This document shows positions 1-7,426 of a stretch of 10,035 bases of DNA, piece after piece (position 1 is the first letter of the stretch; each line of letters starts with the position of its first letter). A program made the translations under genes and the position numbers. Source of the DNA: Candidatus Roizmanbacteria bacterium (lineage in GTDB: Bacteria; Patescibacteriota; Microgenomatia; UBA1406; GWC2-37-13); contig JAPLYQ010000033.1 in assembly GCA_026395475.1 (NCBI GenBank), positions 1 to 10,035 on the forward strand, read 5' to 3'. The notes beneath the pieces were generated by a model. The model was not told the origin of the DNA and searched no databases. It saw only the letters and a program-made list of their open reading frames with translations.

Positions 1-888
1 ATATAAATCCGTAATAGATTGCGCCAATCCTTGCTCATCACCCTCTTTTGTAAGTATTCCGGCATTTTTCACTATATCTACAATCGCACCGCTTTTCGTG
101 GACACTATTGGCAGCCCACTTGCCATAGCTTCAATAAACACCATTCCATATTGCTCTTCCCAGGTAGATGTTTTCTTTGAAGGAACACAGAATACGTCAG
201 CTTGCCGAAAGACCGTTGGCATTTCTTTATATGATTTGTGTTCTATCGTAACACTATTTTGAAGATTGTCTTCTTGTTTTAATTTGCGTAATGTATTCTC
301 AAGTGGTCCTTGCCCAATAATGTGTAGTCTGATATCTTTTGCAGTCGCAATAACTTTTTTAAAAGCATTGTACAAATCCATAATTCCCTTTTCCTCCACA
401 AGTCGCCCGACAAATAATACTGTGAAAGGTTTTGATTCTTTTTTTGACGCAGGATAAAAGAGTGATACATCAACACCAAGTGGGATAAGTGATATTTTGT
501 TTTCGTTGATTCCTTCGGTAATAAGGCATTGTTTTGCTTTTTCGGTATAGCACACAAATCGATCCACATATTGCATGGTGAATTTTTTAATTCTTTTTTT
601 GGCAGCGGTTGACTCATTGTTAAAAGGAATTGTTTCCCACCAAGTGGAAATCAGTTTTTTTATTTGTCCCTTACTCCTTAGGACTGCGGCTTGATATGAA
701 TAATAATAATGAGGATCTCCTACATGAACAATATCAGAATCCGTAATATGATTTTCCAGTCCAAACAACACCTGTGAATCGCCAAGAGTTCTATTTGCTA
801 TAAATTTAATTGGTGAATTTAAAAAATGCAATCTTTGAAGATCTGCGATACTGAGAAGTTTGACAAGTGGAAACTGAACATGTGAATA
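1..888 (-). CDS. GT4-family glycosyltransferase, partial at the left edge, 5' end truncated or frameshifted
   Basis: The reverse strand is open from the TGA at 889-891 to the window edge (296 codons). The C-terminal half is clearly a GT-B retaining glycosyltransferase of family GT4. It shows IPLGVDVSLFYP, VLFVGRLVEEKG, IIGQGPLE and the nucleotide-sugar-binding E-x7-E motif in EEQYGMVFIEAMASGLPIV (codons 156 to 130). The N-terminal half contains DIVHVGDPHYYYSYQAA and STWWETIPFNNE. The protein should transfer a sugar from an activated donor to a surface glycan. It is the last visible gene of the operon. The start is a problem: the first in-frame ATG is at 576, deep inside the fold, and only weak TTG (831) or GTG (771) codons lie earlier. 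The first beta-alpha-beta unit expected of the N-terminal Rossmann domain seems absent. An out-of-frame ATG at 892 sits one base after the upstream stop. The coordinates give the open extent, not a chosen start. Family assignment is secure; whether the gene is functional is uncertain. Confidence 0.8.
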
Positions 889-893
889 TCATG

Positions 894-3191
894 TTATTTG
901 TTCATTAATGTTTTTGGCAATCTCATTACCTCTCTTATTTTTTGTCCAACATTCGCATACTTCCAAAAAAACTTCCATCTACTTTTAGCAATCCATTGTT
1001 CCTTCTTTTTGTTTAACTGTGATACCTCAAAGTGATCGTAGACAACTTCTGAATCAATGCCAACTGCAAAACCGGCATTCCTTGCTCTTACGCAATAATC
1101 AACATCTTCATAATACATAAAATACGATTCATCCCACAGTCCAATTGTTTGTACAACTTTTTTTGAAAAACCCATAACTGAACCGCTAATAAAATCTACT
1201 TTTGTTAACCTATTATCTGGCTTTTGAGAAATGAGCCCCCCACTCAATCTCCACTTATCAATCTCACCTCCGTAAAATATATGTTTCCCTTGTTTCATGG
1301 CATAACCCCATACATCAAATAGTTTTGATGCCTCAAATAATGATTTTATCGAGATACCTTTTAATGAAATGTCAGGATTGAGTGCAAAAAAGTAGTCGCA
1401 TCCATCTTGTAAGCCCGCTCTTATTCCCTCATTAATCCCCGCTGCATACCCCTTTCCATTGGTACTATTATCAATCCAATAAATAGTGAACGACTTCACA
1501 TAATTAGTTGAATCCAAATGTCCCGATGAAAAAATAGTTTTAATTTCTTCTTCCAAACGTGCCTTTTCTTCCTGAAGTGTTTTATACAACACCACAACCA
1601 GTGCAATTTTAGCCTCCGTTAACCTGCGAGGTTGCCAAGGCTGGCAATTCACAACTGCTAACAGACTTTCATTAAAAACTTCCCATTTATATGGATGGAT
1701 TACATTTTTTTCTGATTTTTTAAAGTCATGTTTTGAAAGTGCTTCTTTTAATTTTTCTTCATTTGGGACTAATGTTAAATGAGGAAAATATTTTTTGTAT
1801 TCCTGGAAAATGGGAAGGTCGAGTGCAATAACCGGGAGTCCCTCAATCAACGCTTCAAGTACTGGATAACAAAATCCTTCATGTTGTGAGGTATACATCA
1901 TAACATCTGCATTTTTATAGAGCCACTTTAACTGTCCATCATTAAAGTTTTGTATAAACTGAACGTTTTGTGTTTTCCCAATGTGAAGTGACTTTACATA
2001 TTCCGCCTCTTGAGGACCTGCGATGACGGTATAGGTGTCTCCAACTACTGACAGCAACTTATCAATTCGTTTCACTGGTTTTACTACTCCCACAAACAAA
2101 GCAATTGGTTTTTTTGGCTGAATGAAAACCGGTTTTTCTGAAACACTTTGAAGATGATCTGCACCAGATGGGATAACCTGTACTTTATAGACAAAATTGG
2201 GATATCTTTTTTCAAACTCTTTATATATCTCGTTATGCAAAATGATAATTGTGTCAGCAATGCGAATCGACTGTTCTGTTTGAATCTTCAACTTTGATGC
2301 TGAGTGTTTATAATTTTCCGGTGATGTAAAAAAACCAAAGTCATAGAGAAACACTATTTTTTTTACCGGGAAGAACTGCAACAACCATGGTATTGTCCCC
2401 CCAGTTCCCAAAAATACATCACATCTATGAATAAGTGTTGCAAGAGGAAGCCATAGCTGGGAATACAATCGAGTTGGAAGTCGATGCACGGAGGCATTAT
2501 TAAATCCAAACCAATGCATGATGCGGGCAAATCCATCTTTATATCCTCCATCTTTAATTGCGCGTGCATAAAACATATGGAGTGGATGAAGAAAAAGTTC
2601 TTGTAGTCCATATTTCTTCTGCTCCTTCTTATACTCTTTCGCCTGTCGTACCGAGTAGTCAAAGAACTTTTTTATAATTTGAGGGAATGATCTGTATGAA
2701 TAATGAGAAACTTCTGATTTGAGTTCTCCGATAACTCCTTTCACTTTATACTGCTCATGGATAAGCATCTCTCCCGAAATTGCACTCGTTGTTTTAAACA
2801 AAACTAATTTTTTATGCAGCTCCCCATGCATGAGTTTTTTTCCAAACAAGTGATTGCGAAAATGAAGTCGATACCCATCATATTTTGAATTTGAAAGAGC
2901 TTGTATGATTTCTTCCTTGTTACTTTTTGTGATAACTTCATCGCTATCAAGAACAAACGTCCACTCAGTAGCAACTTGAGATAGTGCGAATGCACGTTGC
3001 ATACCAAAATCATAACAATGATGTCTCACTACTCTGCAATTAAATTGCTGTGCGATTTCAACCGTGCAATCTGTAGAGTAGTCGTCAATAATAATAATCT
3101 CACTAGCAATATTTTTTACACTTTCCAAAGTTCGCACCAGAGTATCTGCTGCATTGCGTGTAATAATAAGTACTGTGAGATTCTTTATCAT
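894..3191 (-). CDS. Three-module glycosyltransferase (GT2-GT4-GT2 fusion)
   Basis: This 765-residue protein holds three glycosyltransferase modules. Residues 1-240 form a GT2 (GT-A) domain resembling WaaE/KdtX-type sugar transferases: LTVLIITRNAADTL at the start, IIIIDDYSTD (31-41) and the metal-binding LDSDE (81-85). Residues 243-515 form a GT4-like GT-B domain with a short N-terminal half, FVGVVKPVKR (366-375) and E-x7-E at E438/E446. Residues 528-765 form a second GT2 domain of rhamnosyltransferase type, with WIDN (572-575), NPD (605-607) and the acceptor-side motif YYEDVDYCVRARNAG (693-707). No signal peptide or membrane segment is obvious, so it should act on the cytoplasmic side and could add several sugars in succession. 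The ATG overlaps the stop of the upstream gene (ATGA), implying coupled translation. In the last module the stretch between WIDN and GKGYAAG is much shorter than usual for the family. A palindromic repeat encodes the linker between modules two and three. Exact sugars cannot be inferred. Confidence 0.9.
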   Translation of the reverse strand: MIKNLTVLIITRNAADTLVRTLESVKNIASEIIIIDDYSTDCTVEIAQQFNCRVVRHHCYDFGMQRAFALSQVATEWTFVLDSDEVITKSNKEEIIQALSNSKYDGYRLHFRNHLFGKKLMHGELHKKLVLFKTTSAISGEMLIHEQYKVKGVIGELKSEVSHYSYRSFPQIIKKFFDYSVRQAKEYKKEQKKYGLQELFLHPLHMFYARAIKDGGYKDGFARIMHWFGFNNASVHRLPTRLYSQLWLPLATLIHRCDVFLGTGGTIPWLLQFFPVKKIVFLYDFGFFTSPENYKHSASKLKIQTEQSIRIADTIIILHNEIYKEFEKRYPNFVYKVQVIPSGADHLQSVSEKPVFIQPKKPIALFVGVVKPVKRIDKLLSVVGDTYTVIAGPQEAEYVKSLHIGKTQNVQFIQNFNDGQLKWLYKNADVMMYTSQHEGFCYPVLEALIEGLPVIALDLPIFQEYKKYFPHLTLVPNEEKLKEALSKHDFKKSEKNVIHPYKWEVFNESLLAVVNCQPWQPRRLTEAKIALVVVLYKTLQEEKARLEEEIKTIFSSGHLDSTNYVKSFTIYWIDNSTNGKGYAAGINEGIRAGLQDGCDYFFALNPDISLKGISIKSLFEASKLFDVWGYAMKQGKHIFYGGEIDKWRLSGGLISQKPDNRLTKVDFISGSVMGFSKKVVQTIGLWDESYFMYYEDVDYCVRARNAGFAVGIDSEVVYDHFEVSQLNKKKEQWIAKSRWKFFWKYANVGQKIREVMRLPKTLMNK
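1603..1642 (-). repeat. Palindromic repeat copy A, inside the GT2-GT4-GT2 coding sequence
   Basis: A 32-base two-tier inverted repeat spans 1611-1642. The outer arms are AGCCT (1611-1615) and AGGCT (1638-1642); the inner arms are AACCT (1621-1625) and AGGTT (1629-1633), with loop GCG. It is followed in minus orientation by the tail AAAATTGC, which is related to the tails of copies B (6766-6805) and C (7369-7408). It is read in frame as roughly Q517 to A527, with core PRRLTEA, exactly between the GT4 module and the first beta strand (KIALVVVLY) of the last GT2 module. Copies B and C lie in the opposite orientation. Confidence 0.8.
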
Positions 3192-4627
3192 TTGAGTAAT
3201 GTTAATTTCCCCTTCTTTTGTTGTACTATTTTTGGATTAAACAAATTAAAAAAAGGTGTATTTGAATTGCCTAAATATTGTCTTCGTATTTTTGGGTCAT
3301 CAAGTTGCACAACTGAAAATCGAGGTGGACCAAATGAAAAATGGACGATTCCACTTCTCATGAGTACAAATGGATAGGCGCACCCAATGAGAAATAATAG
3401 TGCTACAACAATTGTCATAACTATGCCTTTTTTTGTTTCCACTAAATACGTCAACCAATATATTCCCACAACAAACAATGCAGGAATGGAGGCGCGCATA
3501 GCAAAATCATTCATCAAACCCATTTTGTACCATGGAATTAAAAGGAGAATTGCAAATGCAAGAAAAAGGAGTGAAGATCTTTTTTTTGCTCTGATAAGGA
3601 GAACTGCAAAAATACCGAATTCCAATAAATAAAACATGCCAAGACGAAAAAGTATTTTACTGCCAAACAATTTCTCAATTTGCCACAGCCATGCGCTTGC
3701 AGTTGTTTCTCTTACACTTAACGTCATGTTTGAAAGAAAGAATAGTATTTCTATTGCCAGAATAAGCAAGGAAAGTGCAACTGTTGTTATTTTTATTGGA
3801 CATTTTTTGCGGATAAACATCCATGCATAAAATGGAGCAAGTCCAATAAATACAAATGGCGACCACAACAAAGTAGACACAAATAAAAGATCTTGAAAAG
3901 GCAATTTTTTATCCTTTAAAAAACTAAATGCAAGAATACCAATGCAAATCCACCCTGCAATGACATGCTGAGGAACATAGAAAAAAAGTGTAGTGTTGCC
4001 AGAATATTGCCAGATAATCCCCCACCATTCCCAATCGGCATATCCACTAACTCTCTTCCACATCATGAGGCGCCCAATAAGATCAAGTCCTGAAAAAAAT
4101 GGAAAAAGAAGACTCATCCATAGCTGTGTTTTTTCTTTAACAACAGATAGAAGCCACGTATATGCAATCGCAATTCCTAAATAAGTCCAGGCGAATAGTG
4201 CAATGTTTGCCGCTTTCCACCCAAGCCACTTCCCAATAACAGCACTGGGAAGATAGTATGCAAAATAATAGACGAGATAGACAAATTTATTGGTCTCAAC
4301 AAGTTTGTAGGTGACTGGCCAGTCAAAGGAAATGAGATCACTCAAAATTGCACTATGTTTGAATGCATCCCCATCTTGTAATCCTCGATGTCCAGTACCT
4401 GACAGGAGTGTCCAAATAAACAAAACAATCCCACTCACAATAAGTGTTTTTTTTGAAATAAAAATAGATCCAGTGACTTTCTTTATATTTTTAGCAATTG
4501 TATACACAAGGAAAAGAAGGAAAAAAAGTGCGATAAGAGGGTGTGTCCACCCGGTTAAAAATATGCAAAAGGGAATAAGAAGATATAACACGCTTGTTAC
4601 AAGAAGCGCTCGAATAGAAATATGCAT
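3188..4627 (-). CDS. Polytopic membrane protein, possible GT-C-type glycosyltransferase
   Basis: This 479-residue protein is strongly hydrophobic, with roughly ten or more membrane segments beginning at LLVTSVLYLLIPFCIFLTG. A polar loop after the second or third segment carries GTGHRGLQDGDAFKHSAILSDL (about 77-98). That acidic, histidine-containing loop placement recalls the catalytic first loop of GT-C lipid-linked sugar transferases. A WEWWG motif and further polar loops follow in the middle. The last 45 or so residues are soluble. I do not recognise a named family, so GT-C is an inference from topology, the acidic loop and operon context; a flippase or polymerase-like role is possible. The start is one base after the stop of the upstream gene, and the TGA stop overlaps the ATG of the next gene (ATGA), so it is well embedded in the glycan operon. 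Confidence 0.8.
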   Translation of the reverse strand: MHISIRALLVTSVLYLLIPFCIFLTGWTHPLIALFFLLFLVYTIAKNIKKVTGSIFISKKTLIVSGIVLFIWTLLSGTGHRGLQDGDAFKHSAILSDLISFDWPVTYKLVETNKFVYLVYYFAYYLPSAVIGKWLGWKAANIALFAWTYLGIAIAYTWLLSVVKEKTQLWMSLLFPFFSGLDLIGRLMMWKRVSGYADWEWWGIIWQYSGNTTLFFYVPQHVIAGWICIGILAFSFLKDKKLPFQDLLFVSTLLWSPFVFIGLAPFYAWMFIRKKCPIKITTVALSLLILAIEILFFLSNMTLSVRETTASAWLWQIEKLFGSKILFRLGMFYLLEFGIFAVLLIRAKKRSSLLFLAFAILLLIPWYKMGLMNDFAMRASIPALFVVGIYWLTYLVETKKGIVMTIVVALLFLIGCAYPFVLMRSGIVHFSFGPPRFSVVQLDDPKIRRQYLGNSNTPFFNLFNPKIVQQKKGKLTLLK

Positions 4628-4628
4628 A

Positions 4629-5915
4629 TTATTCCTTATTATACCGCCAAATCGTATAAGAAGCGGTCTGTCCTGATTGTTTGAAATGCATTGTTAATTC
4701 CTTTTTTACTTGTGGAGTGATACCCTCGTACTCTCCCATTTTTTTAGGAATAACGATGTATTGAATACCAGTGAAATCCAATGGGCGATTGTATATTTTT
4801 TGGACCCATGGAAAATGAAGTGGAGTGAATTCGCGAGGTAAAGCATCAAGATAGTAATAGAGTTCAACTCTATTCCCCACTACCAACACATTATCTTCAT
4901 TCTTTCCAGGCATAAGAGATCCGACTTGCTTTGCTTCTTTTATAACAGACGCGGAGAGATAAACTTGCCTTTTTTGATTATCTTTAAAAGTTTTATATGC
5001 ATCTCGTACAAGAATAAGTGAAAAAATAATAAGTACAGCCCATACAATTCTACGAATTTTTTTAGTATTCAAAACATCTGCAATCAAAAGAACAAAAAAA
5101 GGCACAAATAATGCAAAATTCAATTTTGAAAGCCCTTGGAAAAAGAAGGTAAATGAAATTAACATCATTAAGAGAAGAGGAATATTTTTATACTTTCTCT
5201 TATAGAGATAAAGGAGGAGAAGAGCAAATACGACACAAATGCTTAACAACAGTTTGAGCTGAATACCAAGAAAAAAAGTTTTATACGTTGACTGAATGTA
5301 TGAGTAATTAAAAACAATCATTTGCTTCCACAGTCGATCAAGTGCTCTTAGACTGATGAAGTAGACTATTGCAAGGTCCCATACAAGTAAAAAAACTGCG
5401 ATGCTTTTTTTTCTTGTAGATTTTAAAAATACAGGGATCAAAAACAAGAAAGCGGTTGGCTTTATCATAGTCGCAAGAGCTACGAATAACCATGTGAAGT
5501 GCTCTCTTTTTATTTCAAAAAATAACCAGGCGACTACCAAGAAAAATGCCATTCCCGCGTCATACCAAAGCTGTTGTTGGACTACAGCAAATTGAAAGGA
5601 AAGATACAAAATAAGAATAAGAAAATAGAGAAGTGGTCTCTTGATTTTCCTTGCAACTAAATAGGCGATAATGGCAAACTGAATAAGTTGAGTTGCAACA
5701 AAAATAGAAGAAAGAGCAAAGAGATTCTGGCTAAATGGAGCAAGTAATATACTGGTAAGAAACCCATGATGGTCAAAGAAAGACAGATACTGCACTAAGC
5801 CTTTTGAAACAAGCCAAGGATAAAAAAAGAATTCTGGAAATATCTGAACTGGAAGAGAAACAAGAATAAATAAGTAGGAGAAAAAGCAAAAGGCGAATAG
5901 AGAAAATATAATCAT
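4629..5915 (-). CDS. GT-C-like membrane glycosyltransferase (PMT/ArnT-type architecture)
   Basis: The protein is 428 residues from ATG 5915, which overlaps the upstream stop as ATGA. The frame stays open upstream to an ATG at 5999, but that start would overlap the methyltransferase gene by 88 bases and add a polar segment ahead of the hydrophobic start MIIFSLFAFCFFSYLF, so 5915 is preferred. After the first membrane segment comes FYPWLVSKGLVQYLSFFDHHGFLTS, where D48-H49-H50 occupies the place of the aspartate/histidine motif in the first outer loop of dolichyl- or polyprenyl-phosphate-sugar transferases. Many membrane helices follow to about residue 300. A soluble C-terminal region of roughly 120 residues ends at ASYTIWRYNKE and may bind the acceptor. 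The likely role is transfer of a sugar from a lipid-phosphate donor on the outer face of the membrane. The family assignment is by architecture, not by a diagnostic motif. Confidence 0.82.
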   Translation of the reverse strand: MIIFSLFAFCFFSYLFILVSLPVQIFPEFFFYPWLVSKGLVQYLSFFDHHGFLTSILLAPFSQNLFALSSIFVATQLIQFAIIAYLVARKIKRPLLYFLILILYLSFQFAVVQQQLWYDAGMAFFLVVAWLFFEIKREHFTWLFVALATMIKPTAFLFLIPVFLKSTRKKSIAVFLLVWDLAIVYFISLRALDRLWKQMIVFNYSYIQSTYKTFFLGIQLKLLLSICVVFALLLLYLYKRKYKNIPLLLMMLISFTFFFQGLSKLNFALFVPFFVLLIADVLNTKKIRRIVWAVLIIFSLILVRDAYKTFKDNQKRQVYLSASVIKEAKQVGSLMPGKNEDNVLVVGNRVELYYYLDALPREFTPLHFPWVQKIYNRPLDFTGIQYIVIPKKMGEYEGITPQVKKELTMHFKQSGQTASYTIWRYNKE

Positions 5916-6733
5916 TTTTTTTGATAGATTGTCGTAATAAGACCACCCTTCCCTGCCCTCCATATAAATCGCTTCACAAAAAAGTAATAGGGAATCCACC
6001 AGCTAAAAAAGAAATACTTTGCCATTTTATTTTTACCGAAATTTCCGTCGAGATTCTTTTTAAAATCGTACCAATCCTCATATGTACCATAATAACATTC
6101 CTTCCATGTTTTCTTTAAAAACAAATGTGAGAATGACTGCTTACTGAAATAAAAACGATGATCTTCTACCATCCACCAAGACCAACTTTTTACCATGCGA
6201 GCCATTATGCTTAGATAGTTAGGCGTTTGAATGACAACGATGCCATTTTTGTTAAGAAGTTTTTTAAAAAGTAGGATTGTTTCTTTTGGCTTACTTACAT
6301 GTTCGAGTACATCGTAGAGAATAATGGTGTCATATTTTTTTGTAGCTATTTTGGCAAATGATTCAAATGATTTTTTGATCACATGAACTGGGATACCCTT
6401 TACATATTCTGGAGTTACTTCTGGCTCGAGTGCATCTACCTCATAGCCTTTTTTTGAAAGCATGCTGCTAAGTAGTCCAAACCCTGCGCCAACTTCCAAT
6501 ACTTGTTTTCCTTTTGAATATCGTTTCAGTAAACCCAATGTTTTTTTATACCTTTTTATAAACTGCTTATCTCTCTTTTGATACTCAGCAAATTCGTAAA
6601 TATGTTTGGTACTTTTTCGTGGAGTCTTTGGGTCTACAAATGCAACGAGGCACTTTCTACATTGGTAGATCTGCACCTTCTCAACTTCGATATGGGGATA
6701 TACGTGGGGCGAACCACAGACAGGACATTTCAT
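5912..6733 (-). CDS. Zinc-ribbon class I SAM-dependent methyltransferase
   Basis: An N-terminal zinc ribbon (MKCPVCGS followed by YQCRKC, two CxxC pairs) precedes a Rossmann methyltransferase domain. SAM-binding motif I is LEVGAGFG, the acidic residue ending strand two lies in DALEPE, and the later motif is LYDVLEHV, followed by IVVIQTPN. This layout matches the Methyltransf_23-type enzymes common in polysaccharide clusters, which methylate sugars or sugar nucleotides. The acceptor cannot be deduced. The first gene of the operon, its TGA overlaps the next ATG (ATGA). Two ATGs are possible, 6739 and 6733. I choose 6733 (273 residues) because a TATAAT box at 6747-6742 would start transcription around 6735-6733, downstream of the first ATG. 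The plus-strand gene at 7553 encodes a second enzyme of the same design. Confidence 0.9.
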   Translation of the reverse strand: MKCPVCGSPHVYPHIEVEKVQIYQCRKCLVAFVDPKTPRKSTKHIYEFAEYQKRDKQFIKRYKKTLGLLKRYSKGKQVLEVGAGFGLLSSMLSKKGYEVDALEPEVTPEYVKGIPVHVIKKSFESFAKIATKKYDTIILYDVLEHVSKPKETILLFKKLLNKNGIVVIQTPNYLSIMARMVKSWSWWMVEDHRFYFSKQSFSHLFLKKTWKECYYGTYEDWYDFKKNLDGNFGKNKMAKYFFFSWWIPYYFFVKRFIWRAGKGGLITTIYQKK

Positions 6734-6741
6734 AAGCATCT

Positions 6742-6747
6742 ATTATA
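6742..6747 (-). promoter_or_regulatory. TATAAT -10 box for the glycan operon, nearly leaderless
   Basis: A perfect TATAAT lies on the minus strand two bases before ATG 6739 and eight bases before ATG 6733. A start point at the usual distance falls at about 6735-6733, giving an almost leaderless message that begins at the second ATG. No convincing -35 hexamer is visible at 16-18 bases; that stretch runs into repeat copy B. No Shine-Dalgarno sequence is seen. Confidence 0.55.
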
Positions 6748-6765
6748 TAAAATCCCCACTGAATA

Positions 6766-6805
6766 AGCCCTGCTGTTAACCTCGCAGGTTAGAGGCTAAA
6801 TTTAC
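6766..6805 (+). repeat. Palindromic repeat copy B, at the 3' end of the 6802-7269 gene
   Basis: A 32-base two-tier palindrome spans 6766-6797. The outer arms are AGCC and GGCT; the inner arms are TAACCT (6777-6782) and AGGTTA (6786-6791), with loop CGC. The tail AAATTTAC (6798-6805) follows. The tail overlaps the TAA stop of the neighbouring minus-strand gene (6804-6802). It has the same orientation as copy C, so the two are direct repeats about 600 bases apart. The absence of a T tract on either side argues against a simple intrinsic terminator. Confidence 0.8.
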
Positions 6806-7269
6806 ATAGGTCCATTTCTTGAAGCTTGTGCACCATAAGAGCTATCCCAGCGTGCCTCTTCATCACGGTCCGCTTGTCTTTCTTCTTCCGCGGTTAATAC
6901 TCTAACTACAGCCGGTTCTGCTGGTTTGGGAATTACATTTTGAGTGACATGTGCAGTGCTACTGGCAACAAGTCTTGCTGATATAGCATTCGCAAGTTTT
7001 TCTTCGTCATCGTTCCCAGCATGTGTACTTATCGAAACTGCCGGCTCACGTGCAAATGGCTGAGTTCCAATTGGTAAAACAGATTCAATTGTAAGTGCTG
7101 GTGCAGGTGTGCCAAATGCTGCTGTATAGTCTGCTTTTGTTTGTTCGATAATCGCTTGCGTACCTGGAGGAAGTGGAGGTTTAACAGGTTGTGCCGCAGC
7201 ACTTTTTTCTAGAGCAACATGAACCTGGTCTTGAACCTGTCTATTTGTGAGAAACTCACCTTTGCCCAT
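6802..7269 (-). CDS. Hypothetical Ala/Pro-rich, probably disordered protein
   Basis: I do not recognise this 155-residue protein. It has no signal peptide, no membrane segment and no cysteines. It is rich in Ala, Pro, Glu and Gln, with low-complexity stretches such as AAAQPVKPPLPPG and an acidic segment TAEEERQADRDEEARWD near the C-terminus. Most of it is probably disordered; short helices around QVQDQVHVALEKSAA and DDEEKLANAISARLVA are plausible. Coding status is supported by an uninterrupted frame, an ATG start and a near-ideal promoter (TTGCAA, 17 bases, TATAAT) whose predicted start point is the A of the ATG. Its base composition is visibly more GC-rich than the flanking genes, by eye around half G+C against about a third. 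It has a palindromic repeat on each side, in direct orientation, so it may be an acquired cassette. It could be a scaffold or regulator, but no function is supported. Confidence 0.65.
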   Translation of the reverse strand: MGKGEFLTNRQVQDQVHVALEKSAAAQPVKPPLPPGTQAIIEQTKADYTAAFGTPAPALTIESVLPIGTQPFAREPAVSISTHAGNDDEEKLANAISARLVASSTAHVTQNVIPKPAEPAVVRVLTAEEERQADRDEEARWDSSYGAQASRNGPM

Positions 7270-7275
7270 AGTGCC

Positions 7276-7304
7276 ATTATACTACTATAGGACTACAGTT
7301 GCAA
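7276..7304 (-). promoter_or_regulatory. Sigma70-type promoter of the 6802-7269 gene, predicted leaderless
   Basis: On the minus strand, TTGCAA (7304-7299) and TATAAT (7281-7276) are separated by 17 bases. Exactly six bases (GGCACT) separate TATAAT from ATG 7269. With the standard spacing, transcription begins on the A of the start codon, so the message would have no 5' leader. The -35 matches TTGACA at four of six positions. Confidence 0.65.
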
Positions 7305-7368
7305 ATTTCATACTTTTATTACGCCTATCTATTACAACTTCAACATCTATGCATCTATAAAATTTTCG

Positions 7369-7408
7369 TGCCTTGTTAACCTGCGAGGTTAACAGAGGCT
7401 AGATTTAC
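7369..7408 (+). repeat. Palindromic repeat copy C, in the divergent intergenic region
   Basis: This is the most perfect copy. Inner arms of eight bases, GTTAACCT (7375-7382) and AGGTTAAC (7386-7393), flank loop GCG. Outer arms GCC and GGC extend the stem to about 13 pairs with one bulged A. The tail AGATTTAC (7401-7408) closely matches copy B. The loop is GCG here but CGC in copy B when the tails are aligned, so the inner stem-loop is inverted relative to the tail. It lies 100 bases upstream of the small minus-strand gene. Confidence 0.8.
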
Positions 7409-7426
7409 AGTACTGCCGACTGAGCC

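Noticed and set aside
279..617. 112-residue minus-strand frame over the GT4 gene
   Set aside because: The overlapping frame encodes recognisable GT4 motifs throughout, so this is a shadow frame.
889..891. TGA before the GT4 coding stretch read as glycine (genetic code 25)
   Set aside because: TGA ends two other operon genes exactly at ATGA overlaps (3188-3190 and 5912-5914), and no gene in the window has an internal TGA at a conserved position.
5916..5999. Upstream start at 5999 for the GT-C-like gene
   Set aside because: It would overlap the methyltransferase gene by 88 bases and add a polar segment. The ATGA overlap at 5915 matches the other operon junctions.
6766..6805. Copy B as a Rho-independent terminator of the 6802-7269 gene
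   Set aside because: The hairpin is not followed by a T tract on either strand, and the same element lies inside a coding sequence at 1611-1642.
1611..7400. A dispersed CRISPR-like array or an integron attC array made by the three palindromic repeats
   Set aside because: The copies are kilobases apart with no regular spacers and no Cas genes. The GTTAAC cores do not fit the attC consensus (GTTRRRY/RYYYAAC), and no integrase is present in the window.
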